From NCBI GenBank assembly GCA_949358305.1, contig OX442322.1, positions 7,378,001 through 7,442,000 of the forward strand: DNA of 64,000 nt, read 5' to 3'. Shown here in pieces: positions 45,698 through 55,440 of the stretch (position 1 is its first letter; each line of letters starts with the position of its first letter). Below the pieces are notes generated by a model. It saw only the letters and a list, made by a program, of their open reading frames with translations. It was not told the origin of the DNA and ran no database searches. Origin of the DNA: Strigamia acuminata. Taxonomy: Eukaryota; Arthropoda; Chilopoda; Geophilomorpha; Linotaeniidae. The position numbers and the translations under genes were made by a program.

Positions 45698-46857
45698 TGT
45701 CACGGTCCGGTGTTCATGCGTACGAGTAGTACGCATTGTTTCCCCCGTGTTGTGTTTCTAATAAACCCTAATTGTGTTCCTACCTTGTGTTGTTCTCATT
45801 TTGTCTTATGTTTAGCCAAATTCTCCTCATTTTCCCTCATTTCTTCCTTTCTTATCTCTTACTCACTCCTAACTCTCTTCTCTTTCTCTTACTTCTCTCT
45901 TATCTCTTCCTAGTTTTTCTATTTCTGTTTATTGTTTTGATGCGAACTCATTTGCATTTCTATTCTGGTCAGTACGCGTCGACGTTAGTCATACACTTAG
46001 TATGCACCGACTGTACTGATTGGCTCTTGACTCTTCCGTGATTGGTTGAGCTTGGATGAGTCCAAGTTTACCTTTCACCCTATTTTTCCCTTTTTTGCTC
46101 AGTTAAGCTCTGTATCCCGAACGCGTAGGTGCTCCTCGGAGCCAGTGCTCATGGCAGAGTCTTAGCTCACTTTCAAAGCTCACTCGTTGCTTTGTTTTCA
46201 CCTAGTAGTTCTGAGACATGACTCTAGGTTTTCACCTCATCTTTAACAGTGTTAGCTCACACTTTTATCCACTTGAACCTGTTGTTTTTCCGCTTCCTTT
46301 CGTGTTGTTTTAAGCGCCGTGACGCGTCGCTATTTAGGCAGGATAAGTTTGGTTGGCTTTCAAACTGAAATCTTTGTGTCTATTTATTTCATGCATCCGG
46401 CGCGTAGCTTAGTTTCGCCGCTCACAACGAGCTTTAGCTTAATTAAGCATTAGTTTGAGGTTTAGTTTAGATTTGAGTGACCGTGCAGGCCAGTTACGCA
46501 CGCGTTAGCACGCATTTCACGCTTCACTTCGACAGCGAGGCGGACGCTTGTGAGTCGGGACGTTACGTGTTTCGTTTAACTTCGTGTGATCTTGTGATCT
46601 GCACGATACGTTGCGGGACGCGCGTTGGGTCTTGACTCTGGTGACCGCTAAGCAAATTCTGTCCCCCCATTTTAGTAGCTCGGAATACCCGGCCAAAATA
46701 AATATTCGTGTAAAGATCGGGATCTGGAGTGCGTGCTACCGACATAAGGCGTGCACTCACGGCTGGGCAGGTCTCGAGGACCAGGCTCCCAAGATTTTCT
46801 GTATCGCGGCGTCTTTCAAACGCGTCCCAAACCGCTCGGGAAACGCGATTCATTACA
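45698..46857 (+). repeat. Gypsy 5' LTR
   Basis: 1160 bp, starting TGTCACGG and ending CATTACA, identical in length to the 3' LTR. A CT-rich tract occupies about 45820-45910 and an AATAAA occurs near 46697. Short frames within it are not genes. Confidence 0.95.
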
Positions 46858-46859
46858 CG

Positions 46860-46877
46860 TGGTGCCGAAACCCGGGA
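46860..46877 (+). promoter_or_regulatory. Primer-binding site matching tRNA-Phe
   Basis: TGGTGCCGAAACCCGGGA, two bases after the LTR end, is complementary to the 3' end of animal tRNA-Phe (acceptor stem TTTCGGC plus CCA) over 18 positions. It would prime minus-strand DNA synthesis. Confidence 0.9.
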
Positions 46878-47035
46878 GTATTCCGAGTTTTTCTAATTGC
46901 TGCCCATATAAACTGCTTTTGCGGTGGGTGCGGCAATTATCTTTGGAAAAACTAAGGTTTGAGTGGCGTTGTTATTCGCTACTTTTTAAGCAGTAAGATC
47001 ATTCATTTGAGTCACTGCTATTTTTTCTGTCTGAC

Positions 47036-49063
47036 ATGGCGGAAGGAGGTCATCTTGGTGATGACTCTACAAGTGTGTGGCCCGACTGGTTGCGTCGGGC
47101 GGGTGAGCGGCTTTACGAACGTACGCCGCGCCCGTCTGACACGCAGCCAAGGCCCAAGTCCGTGCATGGCGTTCCCTTGGCAGGGGATGGTCGGCCGCCA
47201 TCCTACTCGCAAATACACGAGGGTGCTGCAATTGCAGAGATGGGGGCCTCCACAACAGATGGCTCTTATCGCCCCGACACCTCCTCGTCTGTGCATGAGT
47301 CTCGAGTGGATTTTTCAGCGTCGGCGGTGTTGACTCCCCCGGTGCGAAGAAACCCCACCGCTCCTCCGGGATCTAGTCCGGAGGATAATGTTGCTAGGGA
47401 GGAAGTCCAACGTGAACCAGATTGGTTGCGTTATTTACAGCGAGCCGAGCTGGCGCTGAACGAACGCGTTGTTCGAACAATGGAACAATTTAGTCATAAT
47501 ATCGACTGCAGATTGGTACATTGGAGGAATGAGACTCTAGGGGGGATGAGGGATGTAGTTAGGGAGGAAATTGTGGCTTTAACCGTGCAGCCCGTGGAGG
47601 GGGTTATTCCACCTGTTCAGCAGAGACCTCATGACACTCTGCCTGGCGACGGGCCTCCTCCTGGGCAGGATCAGGGGCCGAGACCGGTCCGCTCACGTAT
47701 CCTGACGCCGAGTGAATTTGACAGACAAGGTTTAGCAGGAGAAGGGGGAGCGCCGGAGAATATAAACCCTCCGCTACCCCCGCGAGAGAGGCCATCGAAC
47801 GTGACAGCCCAAGCGGGCTCGCAAAGATACGCTCCGTCGGAGTATGCCAACAGTGAGGTTATGAGGGACATAATTCGTTCCAAATCCTCGGCTGTCAGCC
47901 TTCCTTCGACGGCAAGTGTTGAGCGGGCAGCTGCTGCGCGCGGAAATTCAGTCAATTCGCGTCTCCGGCAGCGGACTTATCCGCCCATACCGGCCCCGCA
48001 GCCCCAGTATGATTTGTCGCATGTGAAATCGGAGAGTGTGCCGAAGTTTGATGAGACGGACCTATCTTATAATGCTGTTGAGCGATTCCTGGCAAAATTG
48101 CGTGCACATTTTGTTATGTCACGCGTGTCGGAGGAGGCGTATATCGACTTGTTTATTCCTTTGGCCTTGGGTGGGAAACCACTAAATTGGTTCCTGCGCT
48201 TGCGTCATAAACCTAAAACATGGAGTGAATTTGTCGTGCGCTTCCGCAGGGTGTATTCCCTATCCGAGGCTGACGCGGCGGTCTTCTTACAAGATGCGTG
48301 TCAGGAAGTTGGAGAGGATACGGCAGAGTTTCTGTGTGAAATGAGTTGTTACCTTGAATTGACAGGTGTGCTAGGGGATCGACAGCAATGGAATCTGGCT
48401 CAGCATTGGCTGCAGCCGCAGATCACCGATACGATGGTCCGCTATGGCGTACATTCCATGTCGCGAGCGATAGATCTGGGTCAGGCGGCGGATCGTGAGT
48501 TGAAGATGCGTGCCCTTCAACACCGTAGATTTGACGAAAAAGGGGTTCGAAAGGGCCCGGTACCCGCTCCCGAACCCAAGCCTAGGAAAGTTAGGCTTGG
48601 GGAGGCTAAAAAGATGGAACCGGTTAGGACAGAGAAACCTCCTACACGCCTCCAATTTGATAAGAGAAAATTGGTCGCGTTGGCTGAGGTTTTGGGCTAT
48701 CCGATGGCGGATGGTGACGCGCAGAGTGTCGTCGGGCAGTCCCTGAGGAGTGAACCTCCGGCGCCGACACGGGTAATTAGTGCCCCTACGAAGGCCCCGG
48801 AAGCAAAGGTTCCTCCGGGCGTCGCGGTGGCGTTGTGTGGCCATTCCGCACACTCTTTTGCCAACACGGCAAGCCCTCCCAATTTAGTGCTACCCCCCGG
48901 AGCTGAGTGGGTGCGAAATCGCAAGGATCGTTGGTATATGCGTGATATTGAAAAACGCATTGCTCTATGTCCCCATTGCTTCAAGCCCTGGCAGTTTCCG
49001 GGAAACGACCTGGGTCCGTCGACCAACCCGTCTGAGAAGGCGGCGGACCCGAAACGCAAGTAA
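47036..49063 (+). CDS. gag: Gypsy Gag polyprotein (675 aa)
   Basis: Structural protein that would form the virus-like particle. The ATG at 47036 lies in CTGACATGG. N-terminal ~280 residues are proline-rich and disordered, with a PPSY late-domain-type motif at residues 54-57. The capsid region lies around residues 330-510 (VERFLAKLRAHFVMSRVS, LGGKPLNWFLRLR, ELKMRALQHRRFD), resembling retrotransposon gag helices. The C terminus is basic, with a single CPHC pair but no CCHC knuckle, which is unusual for a nucleocapsid. It ends TAA at 49061-49063. Pol is open in the -1 frame from 49036, overlapping the last nine codons, so frameshifting is the likely way to make Gag-Pol. An acceptable donor (CAGTAAGA, near 46991) lies just upstream of the start. 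Confidence 0.9.
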   Translation: MAEGGHLGDDSTSVWPDWLRRAGERLYERTPRPSDTQPRPKSVHGVPLAGDGRPPSYSQIHEGAAIAEMGASTTDGSYRPDTSSSVHESRVDFSASAVLTPPVRRNPTAPPGSSPEDNVAREEVQREPDWLRYLQRAELALNERVVRTMEQFSHNIDCRLVHWRNETLGGMRDVVREEIVALTVQPVEGVIPPVQQRPHDTLPGDGPPPGQDQGPRPVRSRILTPSEFDRQGLAGEGGAPENINPPLPPRERPSNVTAQAGSQRYAPSEYANSEVMRDIIRSKSSAVSLPSTASVERAAAARGNSVNSRLRQRTYPPIPAPQPQYDLSHVKSESVPKFDETDLSYNAVERFLAKLRAHFVMSRVSEEAYIDLFIPLALGGKPLNWFLRLRHKPKTWSEFVVRFRRVYSLSEADAAVFLQDACQEVGEDTAEFLCEMSCYLELTGVLGDRQQWNLAQHWLQPQITDTMVRYGVHSMSRAIDLGQAADRELKMRALQHRRFDEKGVRKGPVPAPEPKPRKVRLGEAKKMEPVRTEKPPTRLQFDKRKLVALAEVLGYPMADGDAQSVVGQSLRSEPPAPTRVISAPTKAPEAKVPPGVAVALCGHSAHSFANTASPPNLVLPPGAEWVRNRKDRWYMRDIEKRIALCPHCFKPWQFPGNDLGPSTNPSEKAADPKRK

Positions 49064-52000
49064 ATCGGTCGTTGGCTGCTTCTACAAGTGGCCCAAGTGA
49101 TTGGATCGAGCCACCCAAACCAGCAGAAGTTGATGCTGCTGTTGTGGCGGGTGCCTCTCCGAAAATGACAAATTTTATCATGTTGTCGCCACCCGAGTTC
49201 TTGGCTTCTAAAGAACCGAAGCTAATAATCGGGTTGCAGGACCGTTGTCGCCGCGATGCGCCCTTCGTCAAGATAGCTTGGGTGAACATCGAGTTTATAG
49301 CCCTAATGGATAGCGGAGCAAAGACATGTATAATGACTATGCCGCTGTTCAAAAGGCTTTCCAAGGAAATTGGAGTGGAGATGGTTCCAATGGACGAGAC
49401 GATTCGGACCGCGTCAAATCAAATTGAACGCGTCATTGGTTGTGTGCAAATTGCCGTCCGAGCTCCCTTGGCGGTAGTTTGCTTTACTTGTCTCATCATT
49501 GCGCAGGGGTCGCAAGAACTCCTCCTGGGCTTGGACTTCTGTAAGGCCGTTGGTTTATGCGTAGATCACGGCAATAACTATTGGTTTCTCCTGGGAGATG
49601 GAACGCGTCACCCCTTCCTGAATGAGGAGCAAGCTCGAGCCTCGGATCCGGTGGTCCTCTTCCCTCTGACCAAGGAACAACCCTCGTTGCCCGAAGGAGT
49701 TGTTGTCCGGGGCCCGCCTCTGTACAACTTGCCGGGAATGAGGAATCCGCCGGTCAAATTACCAGAAAACCCGGCGGAACCCATTAGCTCGGTTAAGCAG
49801 GAGGTGAAGCCAGACGGGGGCACTCCTTCAGTTGAAAAAGGGGAGCCCGTGGTTACTAAGCCGCCGATTGGTGAAGCGAATTGCGTTTTCCTGAGCAAGC
49901 GTGAATTTGAAGAAGAGTTGTTTGAGCCTCCGTATTCGGACAATCCCCACATTGTGAAGGTTGTTTTGGCTCGAAGGAACCCCGACTCTCAACAATGGAC
50001 ATTCATTTGGTCCCCCAGGAGGCGTGAAAAGGCGCGCAAGGGTATTGTGCGAATAACGCGCAAACCTGGAAAACGGACCATGTGTTTGAGCCAAATGCGT
50101 CGGGCAGTTAAATTGCGCAAGGCGAGGGTGAAGGCGGCTTCTCGAAGCCCTTCGGTGGCCCTTACGGCTTCTCCCGTGGTGGGGGGCGGCGTGGGCAGCG
50201 TGGAGACTCCTCCTACTTTCCCTATAACAGAAGGTGTTGAGAGCACTCCTAGACAGCATGATATTAATTTTGTGCAATATATCCCGAATAGGGATCCGAA
50301 TAGGGATCTCACTTGGGTCTACGACCAGTTGTGTAACCAATTGGAGCCTAAACGCATAACTCATCTAATGGATGCGTTGAAACCAGTTGCTCACATCTTC
50401 CGTGAGGAGCTGGGGCTCTGCAATAATACGCAATTTGAGGTGAATTTGAAGCCCGACTTTAGGCCGATTCATGTTCCGGTTCGTCCGGTGAATCCGGCAA
50501 AAAAGGACATTATCGACGCTTACATAGACCAAAAAATGGCACAAGGAGTAATAAGACGCTCTAAAAGTGACTGTGCTGTAGCGCCAGTTGTGGTCCCGAA
50601 GAAGGACGGGCGCTGGCGCTGCGCTATGGACTTTAGGCCGATAAATGCCCAAACCTTGCCCGACGTTTATCCGCTTCCAGATATCGACAACATCTTTGCA
50701 TATCTTGGTGGAGCAAAATGGTTTTCCATAATCGACGGAAGGGAAGCGTTCCATCAAATAGGGGTCCGACCTGGAGATGAACGATATCTCGCGTTTGTCA
50801 CCCACAGGGGACTCTACGAATATACGCGTATGCCCTTCGGTCCTATCAACGGGCCGGCTACCCTGCAACGTGCCATGAATCTTACATTGGTGGAACACCT
50901 CTACAAATTCGTCTTTGTCTATATCGACGATATTATTGTCTTTAGCAAGACCTTCGAGGAGCATGTTGTTCACCTGCAAAAGGTGCTCTCGCTCCTCGAC
51001 AACGCCGGTTTTACCATGAACGCCGGGAAGACTGAATTGTGTAAGAGAAGCCTTGAGGTTCTTGGCCATATCGTTGAAGAGGGAATTATCCGACCCAACC
51101 CGAAGAAGACAGACGCTATCCAAAAATACCCAGTGCCTACTAACCTCAAGGAGCTGCAACGCTTCAAGGGGATGGTCGGGTATTATGCGTCGTTCTTCCC
51201 CGGTTTTTCCAAGACTTGCGAGGTGTTCCGTGTTCTGATGCGAAAAAATGCGCCTTGGGTGTGGAAGCCCGAGCACCAGGCGGCCTTTGAGTATTTGAAA
51301 AACCAGATTTCGTTGTCTACATTGCATAGGAATTTCCCCGATTGGACGAAACCCTATATTCTCCAAACAGACGCTAGTTATTCGGGGCTTGGTGCCGTCT
51401 TGATGCAAATCAACAATGACGGTGTACGCGTTCCCATTGCCTTCGCGTCGAGAGCCCTAAACAAGGCGGAGAAGAATTATATGACAACTGAAATCGAATG
51501 CCTGGCCGCTGTGTGGGCTGTCAAGCGCTTCAGGGCGTATCTCGAGCTAATGGACTTTTACCTCGAGAGTGACCATAAGTCCTTGATGTGGCTTTTCACC
51601 CAACGAGAGCCCAAGGGTCGATTGGCGCGCTGGATTCTTTCTTTGTCGGAATATCGTTTTACGTTCCTACACTGCAGTGGAACAAAGAATCGAGTTGCTG
51701 ACGCGTTGAGCCGCGCCCCTGTCGACCCGCCAATCGAGTTGGAAGATGAGGACTGCCCAGCCTTGGACGACACATGTTATTGTGCGTTCTTTGACAATTA
51801 CAGGGATTGGCCTGTGCCAAAGATGGAGGAGTTGGAAGATTTGACGCATTTTAAACCGTCAAATGCTAAAATTGTTCGAGCTGTCACAATGCGTCGTCAA
51901 AAGCGCATCCTGCTCGCCAGGTTGGCTGGGGCGGCTCTGGGGTCGGTGGATATTAGTCCGGTGGACAACAACCCTCCAAAAAGGAAGAGGGGACGTCCAC

Positions 52001-53883
52001 GGAAGCACCCGATCGCCAGAGGACCAACACCAGTTGGGGCTACTCCGGTGAAAAGGAAGAGGGGCCGACCAAGGAAGTGTCCGGTCGTCCAAAACCCAAT
52101 GATTGATGGGCCCGTTTCCGATGACGAGGAGTTTGTGGCAATTTCTCTTCCTGCTGGGGATCCCCCCGTGAAGAGAAAAAGGGGCCGACCACGGAAGCAC
52201 CCAATTATTGAGGACCCGGTGGAACAACTAATCTCTGAGGATGAAGAGTCTTCAGCGGTTTCCCTGCCCGGGGATGTCCCTGCGAAGAGGAAAAGGGGGC
52301 GACCGAAGAAGGTTGTGGAGAAGAGACCTGTTGGCAGGCCCAAAAAGGCTCCCATAATCTTCGACCGTGCTTCCGACTCCGAAGGCAGTGAAATGTCCCT
52401 TTTAAGTGGGGACCCGCCAGGTGACACGGATTCTGACGAGTTCCGGATTCCGAACTTGCCACTGGATTTGGGACCTGCGACGCGGACGCGGCGACAATTG
52501 GCCTCTCCAACACCCTCCGTCGACCCGGAGTTGTCCCAACACTCCGACCACTCCTCCGACGGCAGTTTTTACTCACTTCCTGCGGATCACCCGACAATTG
52601 AGATACTTCCAACGCAGAAAGCCATTAAAGAAGCCCAAAACGCCGATGAATGGTCAAAAGGACTAATTTTGTATCTCAGTTCGAAAAGTCTTCCGCCGGA
52701 TCAAGAGGAAGCTGAGAAGGTCAAGAAACAAGCAATTGACATGGCTTTATACAGAGGCTTGCTTTGCAAGTTTCCACCAACCAAAATTGGTCAGCGGGCT
52801 CCTACGCGTCGGATATATCTTCCACAGCCGCTACGCTACAAGTATTTCCACTGTCTACATTTCCCGCCTACCTCCGGCCATTTAGGCATCGAAAAGACAA
52901 TGATGCGTTTAAAAACACGCGTGTTTTGGCCGGGGATGAAAAAAGATGTGACGGAATGGATCAAGGTGTGCGAGTCCTGTCAAAGGGCCAAGGTGGAACG
53001 AAGACTTCCGTACGGCGAGATGGAAACTGCGAAGCCAAGGAGGTTGTTTCGAACTATTTATGTCGATTATTTTGGAAAGAAGCTGAAATCGACTGGCGGC
53101 CACTGTTACGCGTTTGTCATGGTTGACGCTGCCAGTCGTTGGGTGGATGTACGCTTAACAGAAAGAGCCGATGTTTCCACCACAATCAAACAGCTTAAAA
53201 AGTTCACTTATCGATGGGCATATCCAAAAACCATCATTAGTGATAACGCCCCCACTTTCCGCTCTGCCAAATTTCAGGCGCAGTGTGCGGAAATGGGAAT
53301 GGTCAATAAGTATCTGTCTGTGTACCATCCGCAGGGGAACTTGGCGGAAAGACTCAACCAATCGCTCAAAACATGCATCCTTGCGTATATTGATGAACAT
53401 ACGCGTTGGGATCGACATATTGGTTCATTTATTCTCGCCATCAACTCTGCATACCAGACATCACTTAAATTTTCACCATATATGATGGTTACGGGACAGG
53501 AAGCACGGTTTCCGGGCGACATGGACTCGGATACGGACGACGGAGAACCACTACCACCAGACGAGGCTCAATTTCTCCATCGATATTTGCTACGCGTTCG
53601 AGAAGAAGCTAAGAAGAACTTGGAGGCCGCCAACTTACGCCACAAGAGGTGGTATGACCGGAAACGGCGGCCACACGCGTTCAAATCGGACTTTGTCGTC
53701 GACCGACAAACAGGTAAGTTCGGGTTTCCAACACCGAACCGAGGGCGTTTACCTGCTGCATCGTCTTCTTGGACCGAATACCGTGCTTTTAATGGACGAA
53801 AATGGGAACATTTCACAGCCAATTCACGTGGCGGATCTTCGCCACTGGTATCAGGCGCCAGAACCAGAACCGGAAGTTCCTGA
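49036..53883 (+). CDS. pol: Gypsy Pol polyprotein: protease, RT, RNase H, AT-hook linker, integrase
   Basis: Frame opens after a TGA at 49033-49035, in the -1 frame to gag. Counting from 49072: protease DSGA at residues 80-83 with LLLGLDF flap-side motif; RT with VVVPKKDG, MPFGPINGPATLQ and catalytic YIDD at 617-620; RNase H (TDASYSGLGAVL, ESDHKSLMWL, RVADALSRAP); a ~200-residue linker with five AT-hooks; integrase HHCC (HCLHFPPTSGHLGI ... CESCQRAK) and D,D,E core (YVDYFG, ISDNAPTF, GNLAERLNQS). After FKSDFVVDRQTGKFG the frame loses homology, and the expected C-terminal domain continues in another frame from about 53740. Apart from this shift the ORF is intact, fitting a very young element. 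A sequencing error at the shift is possible. Confidence 0.93.
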   Translation, partial: EGGGPETQVNRSLAASTSGPSDWIEPPKPAEVDAAVVAGASPKMTNFIMLSPPEFLASKEPKLIIGLQDRCRRDAPFVKIAWVNIEFIALMDSGAKTCIMTMPLFKRLSKEIGVEMVPMDETIRTASNQIERVIGCVQIAVRAPLAVVCFTCLIIAQGSQELLLGLDFCKAVGLCVDHGNNYWFLLGDGTRHPFLNEEQARASDPVVLFPLTKEQPSLPEGVVVRGPPLYNLPGMRNPPVKLPENPAEPISSVKQEVKPDGGTPSVEKGEPVVTKPPIGEANCVFLSKREFEEELFEPPYSDNPHIVKVVLARRNPDSQQWTFIWSPRRREKARKGIVRITRKPGKRTMCLSQMRRAVKLRKARVKAASRSPSVALTASPVVGGGVGSVETPPTFPITEGVESTPRQHDINFVQYIPNRDPNRDLTWVYDQLCNQLEPKRITHLMDALKPVAHIFREELGLCNNTQFEVNLKPDFRPIHVPVRPVNPAKKDIIDAYIDQKMAQGVIRRSKSDCAVAPVVVPKKDGRWRCAMDFRPINAQTLPDVYPLPDIDNIFAYLGGAKWFSIIDGREAFHQIGVRPGDERYLAFVTHRGLYEYTRMPFGPINGPATLQRAMNLTLVEHLYKFVFVYIDDIIVFSKTFEEHVVHLQKVLSLLDNAGFTMNAGKTELCKRSLEVLGHIVEEGIIRPNPKKTDAIQKYPVPTNLKELQRFKGMVGYYASFFPGFSKTCEVFRVLMRKNAPWVWKPEHQAAFEYLKNQISLSTLHRNFPDWTKPYILQTDASYSGLGAVLMQINNDGVRVPIAFASRALNKAEKNYMTTEIECLAAVWAVKRFRAYLELMDFYLESDHKSLMWLFTQREPKGRLARWILSLSEYRFTFLHCSGTKNRVADALSRAPVDPPIELEDEDCPALDDTCYCAFFDNYRDWPVPKMEELEDLTHFKPSNAKIVRAVTMRRQKRILLARLAGAALGSVDISPVDNNPPKRKRGRPRKHPIARGPTPVGATPVKRKRGRPRKCPVVQNPMIDGPVSDDEEFVAISLPAGDPPVKRKRGRPRKHPIIEDPVEQLISEDEESSAVSLPGDVPAKRKRGRPKKVVEKRPVGRPKKAPIIFDRASDSEGSEMSLLSGDPPGDTDSDEFRIPNLPLDLGPATRTRRQLASPTPSVDPELSQHSDHSSDGSFYSLPADHPTIEILPTQKAIKEAQNADEWSKGLILYLSSKSLPPDQEEAEKVKKQAIDMALYRGLLCKFPPTKIGQRAPTRRIYLPQPLRYKYFHCLHFPPTSGHLGIEKTMMRLKTRVFWPGMKKDVTEWIKVCESCQRAKVERRLPYGEMETAKPRRLFRTIYVDYFGKKLKSTGGHCYAFVMVDAASRWVDVRLTERADVSTTIKQLKKFTYRWAYPKTIISDNAPTFRSAKFQAQCAEMGMVNKYLSVYHPQGNLAERLNQSLKTCILAYIDEHTRWDRHIGSFILAINSAYQTSLKFSPYMMVTGQEARFPGDMDSDTDDGEPLPPDEAQFLHRYLLRVREEAKKNLEAANLRHKRWYDRKRRPHAFKSDFVVDRQTGKFGFPTPNRGRLPAASSSWTEYRAFNGRKWEHFTANSRGGSSPLVSGARTRTGSS
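51979..52350 (+). other. Five AT-hook motifs in the Pol linker
   Basis: Four copies of KRKRGRP(R/K)K at about 51979, 52051, 52171 and 52283, plus a weaker RPVGRPKKAP near 52324. They are spaced by acidic stretches such as SDDEEF and SEDEES. The AT-hook core GRP binds the minor groove of AT-rich DNA. The array lies between RNase H and the integrase zinc finger. Confidence 0.85.
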
Positions 53884-54073
53884 CGTCGCCAGTGACCCTG
53901 AAGACGAGGAATCGGGACTGGAAATGGAAAATTTGACACCAGAAGACCAGGACGACATCTCCGCTCGTGTTGCTCAATTTCAGACAGAAATTCGCTCCAT
54001 TTGCATAAACTTTGCGAAGGAACGGTGTTTACGCGTCAAAACATCGGAAAACACGGCAGAAGTCGTCTCCTAA
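53738..54073 (+). pseudogene. Pol C-terminal segment in a shifted frame
   Basis: From about 53738 the frame GVYLLHRLLGPNTVLLMDEN, then PIHVADLRHWY, matches the end of gypsy integrases (the GPxxV and HVxDL patterns). It continues through an acidic tail (EPEPEVPDVASDPEDEE) to TAA at 54071-54073. It is one frame away from the main pol ORF. A perfect CAG|GTAAGT donor consensus at 53708-53716 lies just before the shift. Confidence 0.75.
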
Positions 54074-55440
54074 TCGTGTCAAAGTGTTATTTGTTTCTTT
54101 ATTGTATTTGGAAATTATTGCTAATTTTTACTTGTTTTATTTGTTAATCTCAAGTTTTTATATTTTTTCCGTGTCTTTGCCCGCTTGACGGGGCTCAAGT
54201 TCGCTATTCAGAAGAATTGGTAAGCAATTTCCTCGTGGGGCGGCGCTGACTGTTCATTGGTCAGATGACCAACCACGTGTTTTTCACACTTGTGCTCGGT
54301 CGCCATTTTCCCCCACCTGTTGGACGCGTTTACCTCGTGCAATTTCAGCTGAGTTTGACAACGCGTAGAATAGCGGATTTGAGTGCTCAAACGGGACGAG
54401 AGACATTGGATATTAGTGTATTTGTAACCGTGAGTGTTATTATTTTTCATTTCATGGACAATTTTGTATTTTTATTCGTGAGTTAGAGTGGCGAACGCCG
54501 TCGCTCGCGCCGAGCCGACAAAACTTTATTTTCTCACGCCTTATTGTTAGAATTGTCAAGTTATTCAATTGTTTAACTTAGTTTAGTTTATTTTTACGCG
54601 TTGTTGGTTTTGTTTTGGCATTTTTTCGGCTCGGGCTTGGTATTTTCGTCACTCTCGCTTTTTGAAAAACAACATGGCCGAATTTGCACCTCGTTGAGAA
54701 ATTTTGTTAGGGTCACGTGACTGAGTTTTAGCCTCAATCCGGGCCTCGGCGTCCATCTTTGTTGGACTTAGAACATTTTTCTTCGCGTTTGTCTTTCGAC
54801 ATTTAGCCACGCGCTCGTGCTCACATTTGTTAGAATGCCTATGCATTTGCAGGACGCGTACTTTGTACTTTTCACGTTCTTGTTTGTATTCTACTTGGAA
54901 GAGCTTTGCTATTGCTTATTTGTTGGCACTTTAGACATTTTGATCTTTATTTTCAATTTGTTCATGTAATGCGAGCCCATTTTTTGTGCGTATATTTTTG
55001 GCTATTCTGTGTTATATACTGGGTGTTCTGCATTTTAGTTGAAGCTGTATATTGGGAGTGTGCAACTGCATTTTATGTTAATTTGTACCTCTTCTTTGAA
55101 ATTATCAAACTGTCAATTTTAGCGCTTGTATTCACCTTGTGGGTTATAGCGAGTATTTTGGAATCCGGTGCTTGTCAGCGGCCTGGATAGCTACCATGTT
55201 AGTTAGTGTTGAGGCCTATGCGTTTTTCGTTTTGATTATGTTCATTTACGCATTGCACACTTATGTAAATTTCCTTATCAGAACCAGTGTAATAATTTTG
55301 AGCACGGTGTATTTTCTGTTTGTTCGCCATGTTTATTTACGTTGAACTTTGAATTTTTGTCCATGAATTTGAGTGATTTTGTGATTTTTTATTTGTTCAT
55401 TTGTTTACATTCTTTTTGTGATTTAGAATAGTGTGTTGTC
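54074..55440 (+). other. Non-coding T-rich stretch between pol and ORF3
   Basis: About 1.37 kb with no supported gene. Two hydrophobic frames (54906-55190, 55139-55345) look membrane-like but occur in T-rich DNA, where such translations arise by chance. A T-rich tract ending GATTTAG at about 55427 is a candidate splice acceptor for ORF3. Confidence 0.5.

Noticed and set aside
46563-46853. 96-codon minus-strand frame inside the gypsy LTR, also present at 57886-58176
   Set aside because: It is preserved only because the two LTRs are nearly identical. No domain, and it overlaps U5 sequence.
50365-51408. 347-codon antisense frame across gypsy RT
   Set aside because: Shadow of the pol reading frame on the opposite strand, with no independent coding evidence.
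54906-55345. Two overlapping very hydrophobic frames between gypsy pol and ORF3 that could be an env-like membrane protein
   Set aside because: The DNA is strongly T-rich on this strand, which makes Phe/Leu/Val-rich frames arise by chance. The frames are short, in different registers and lack any Env motif.
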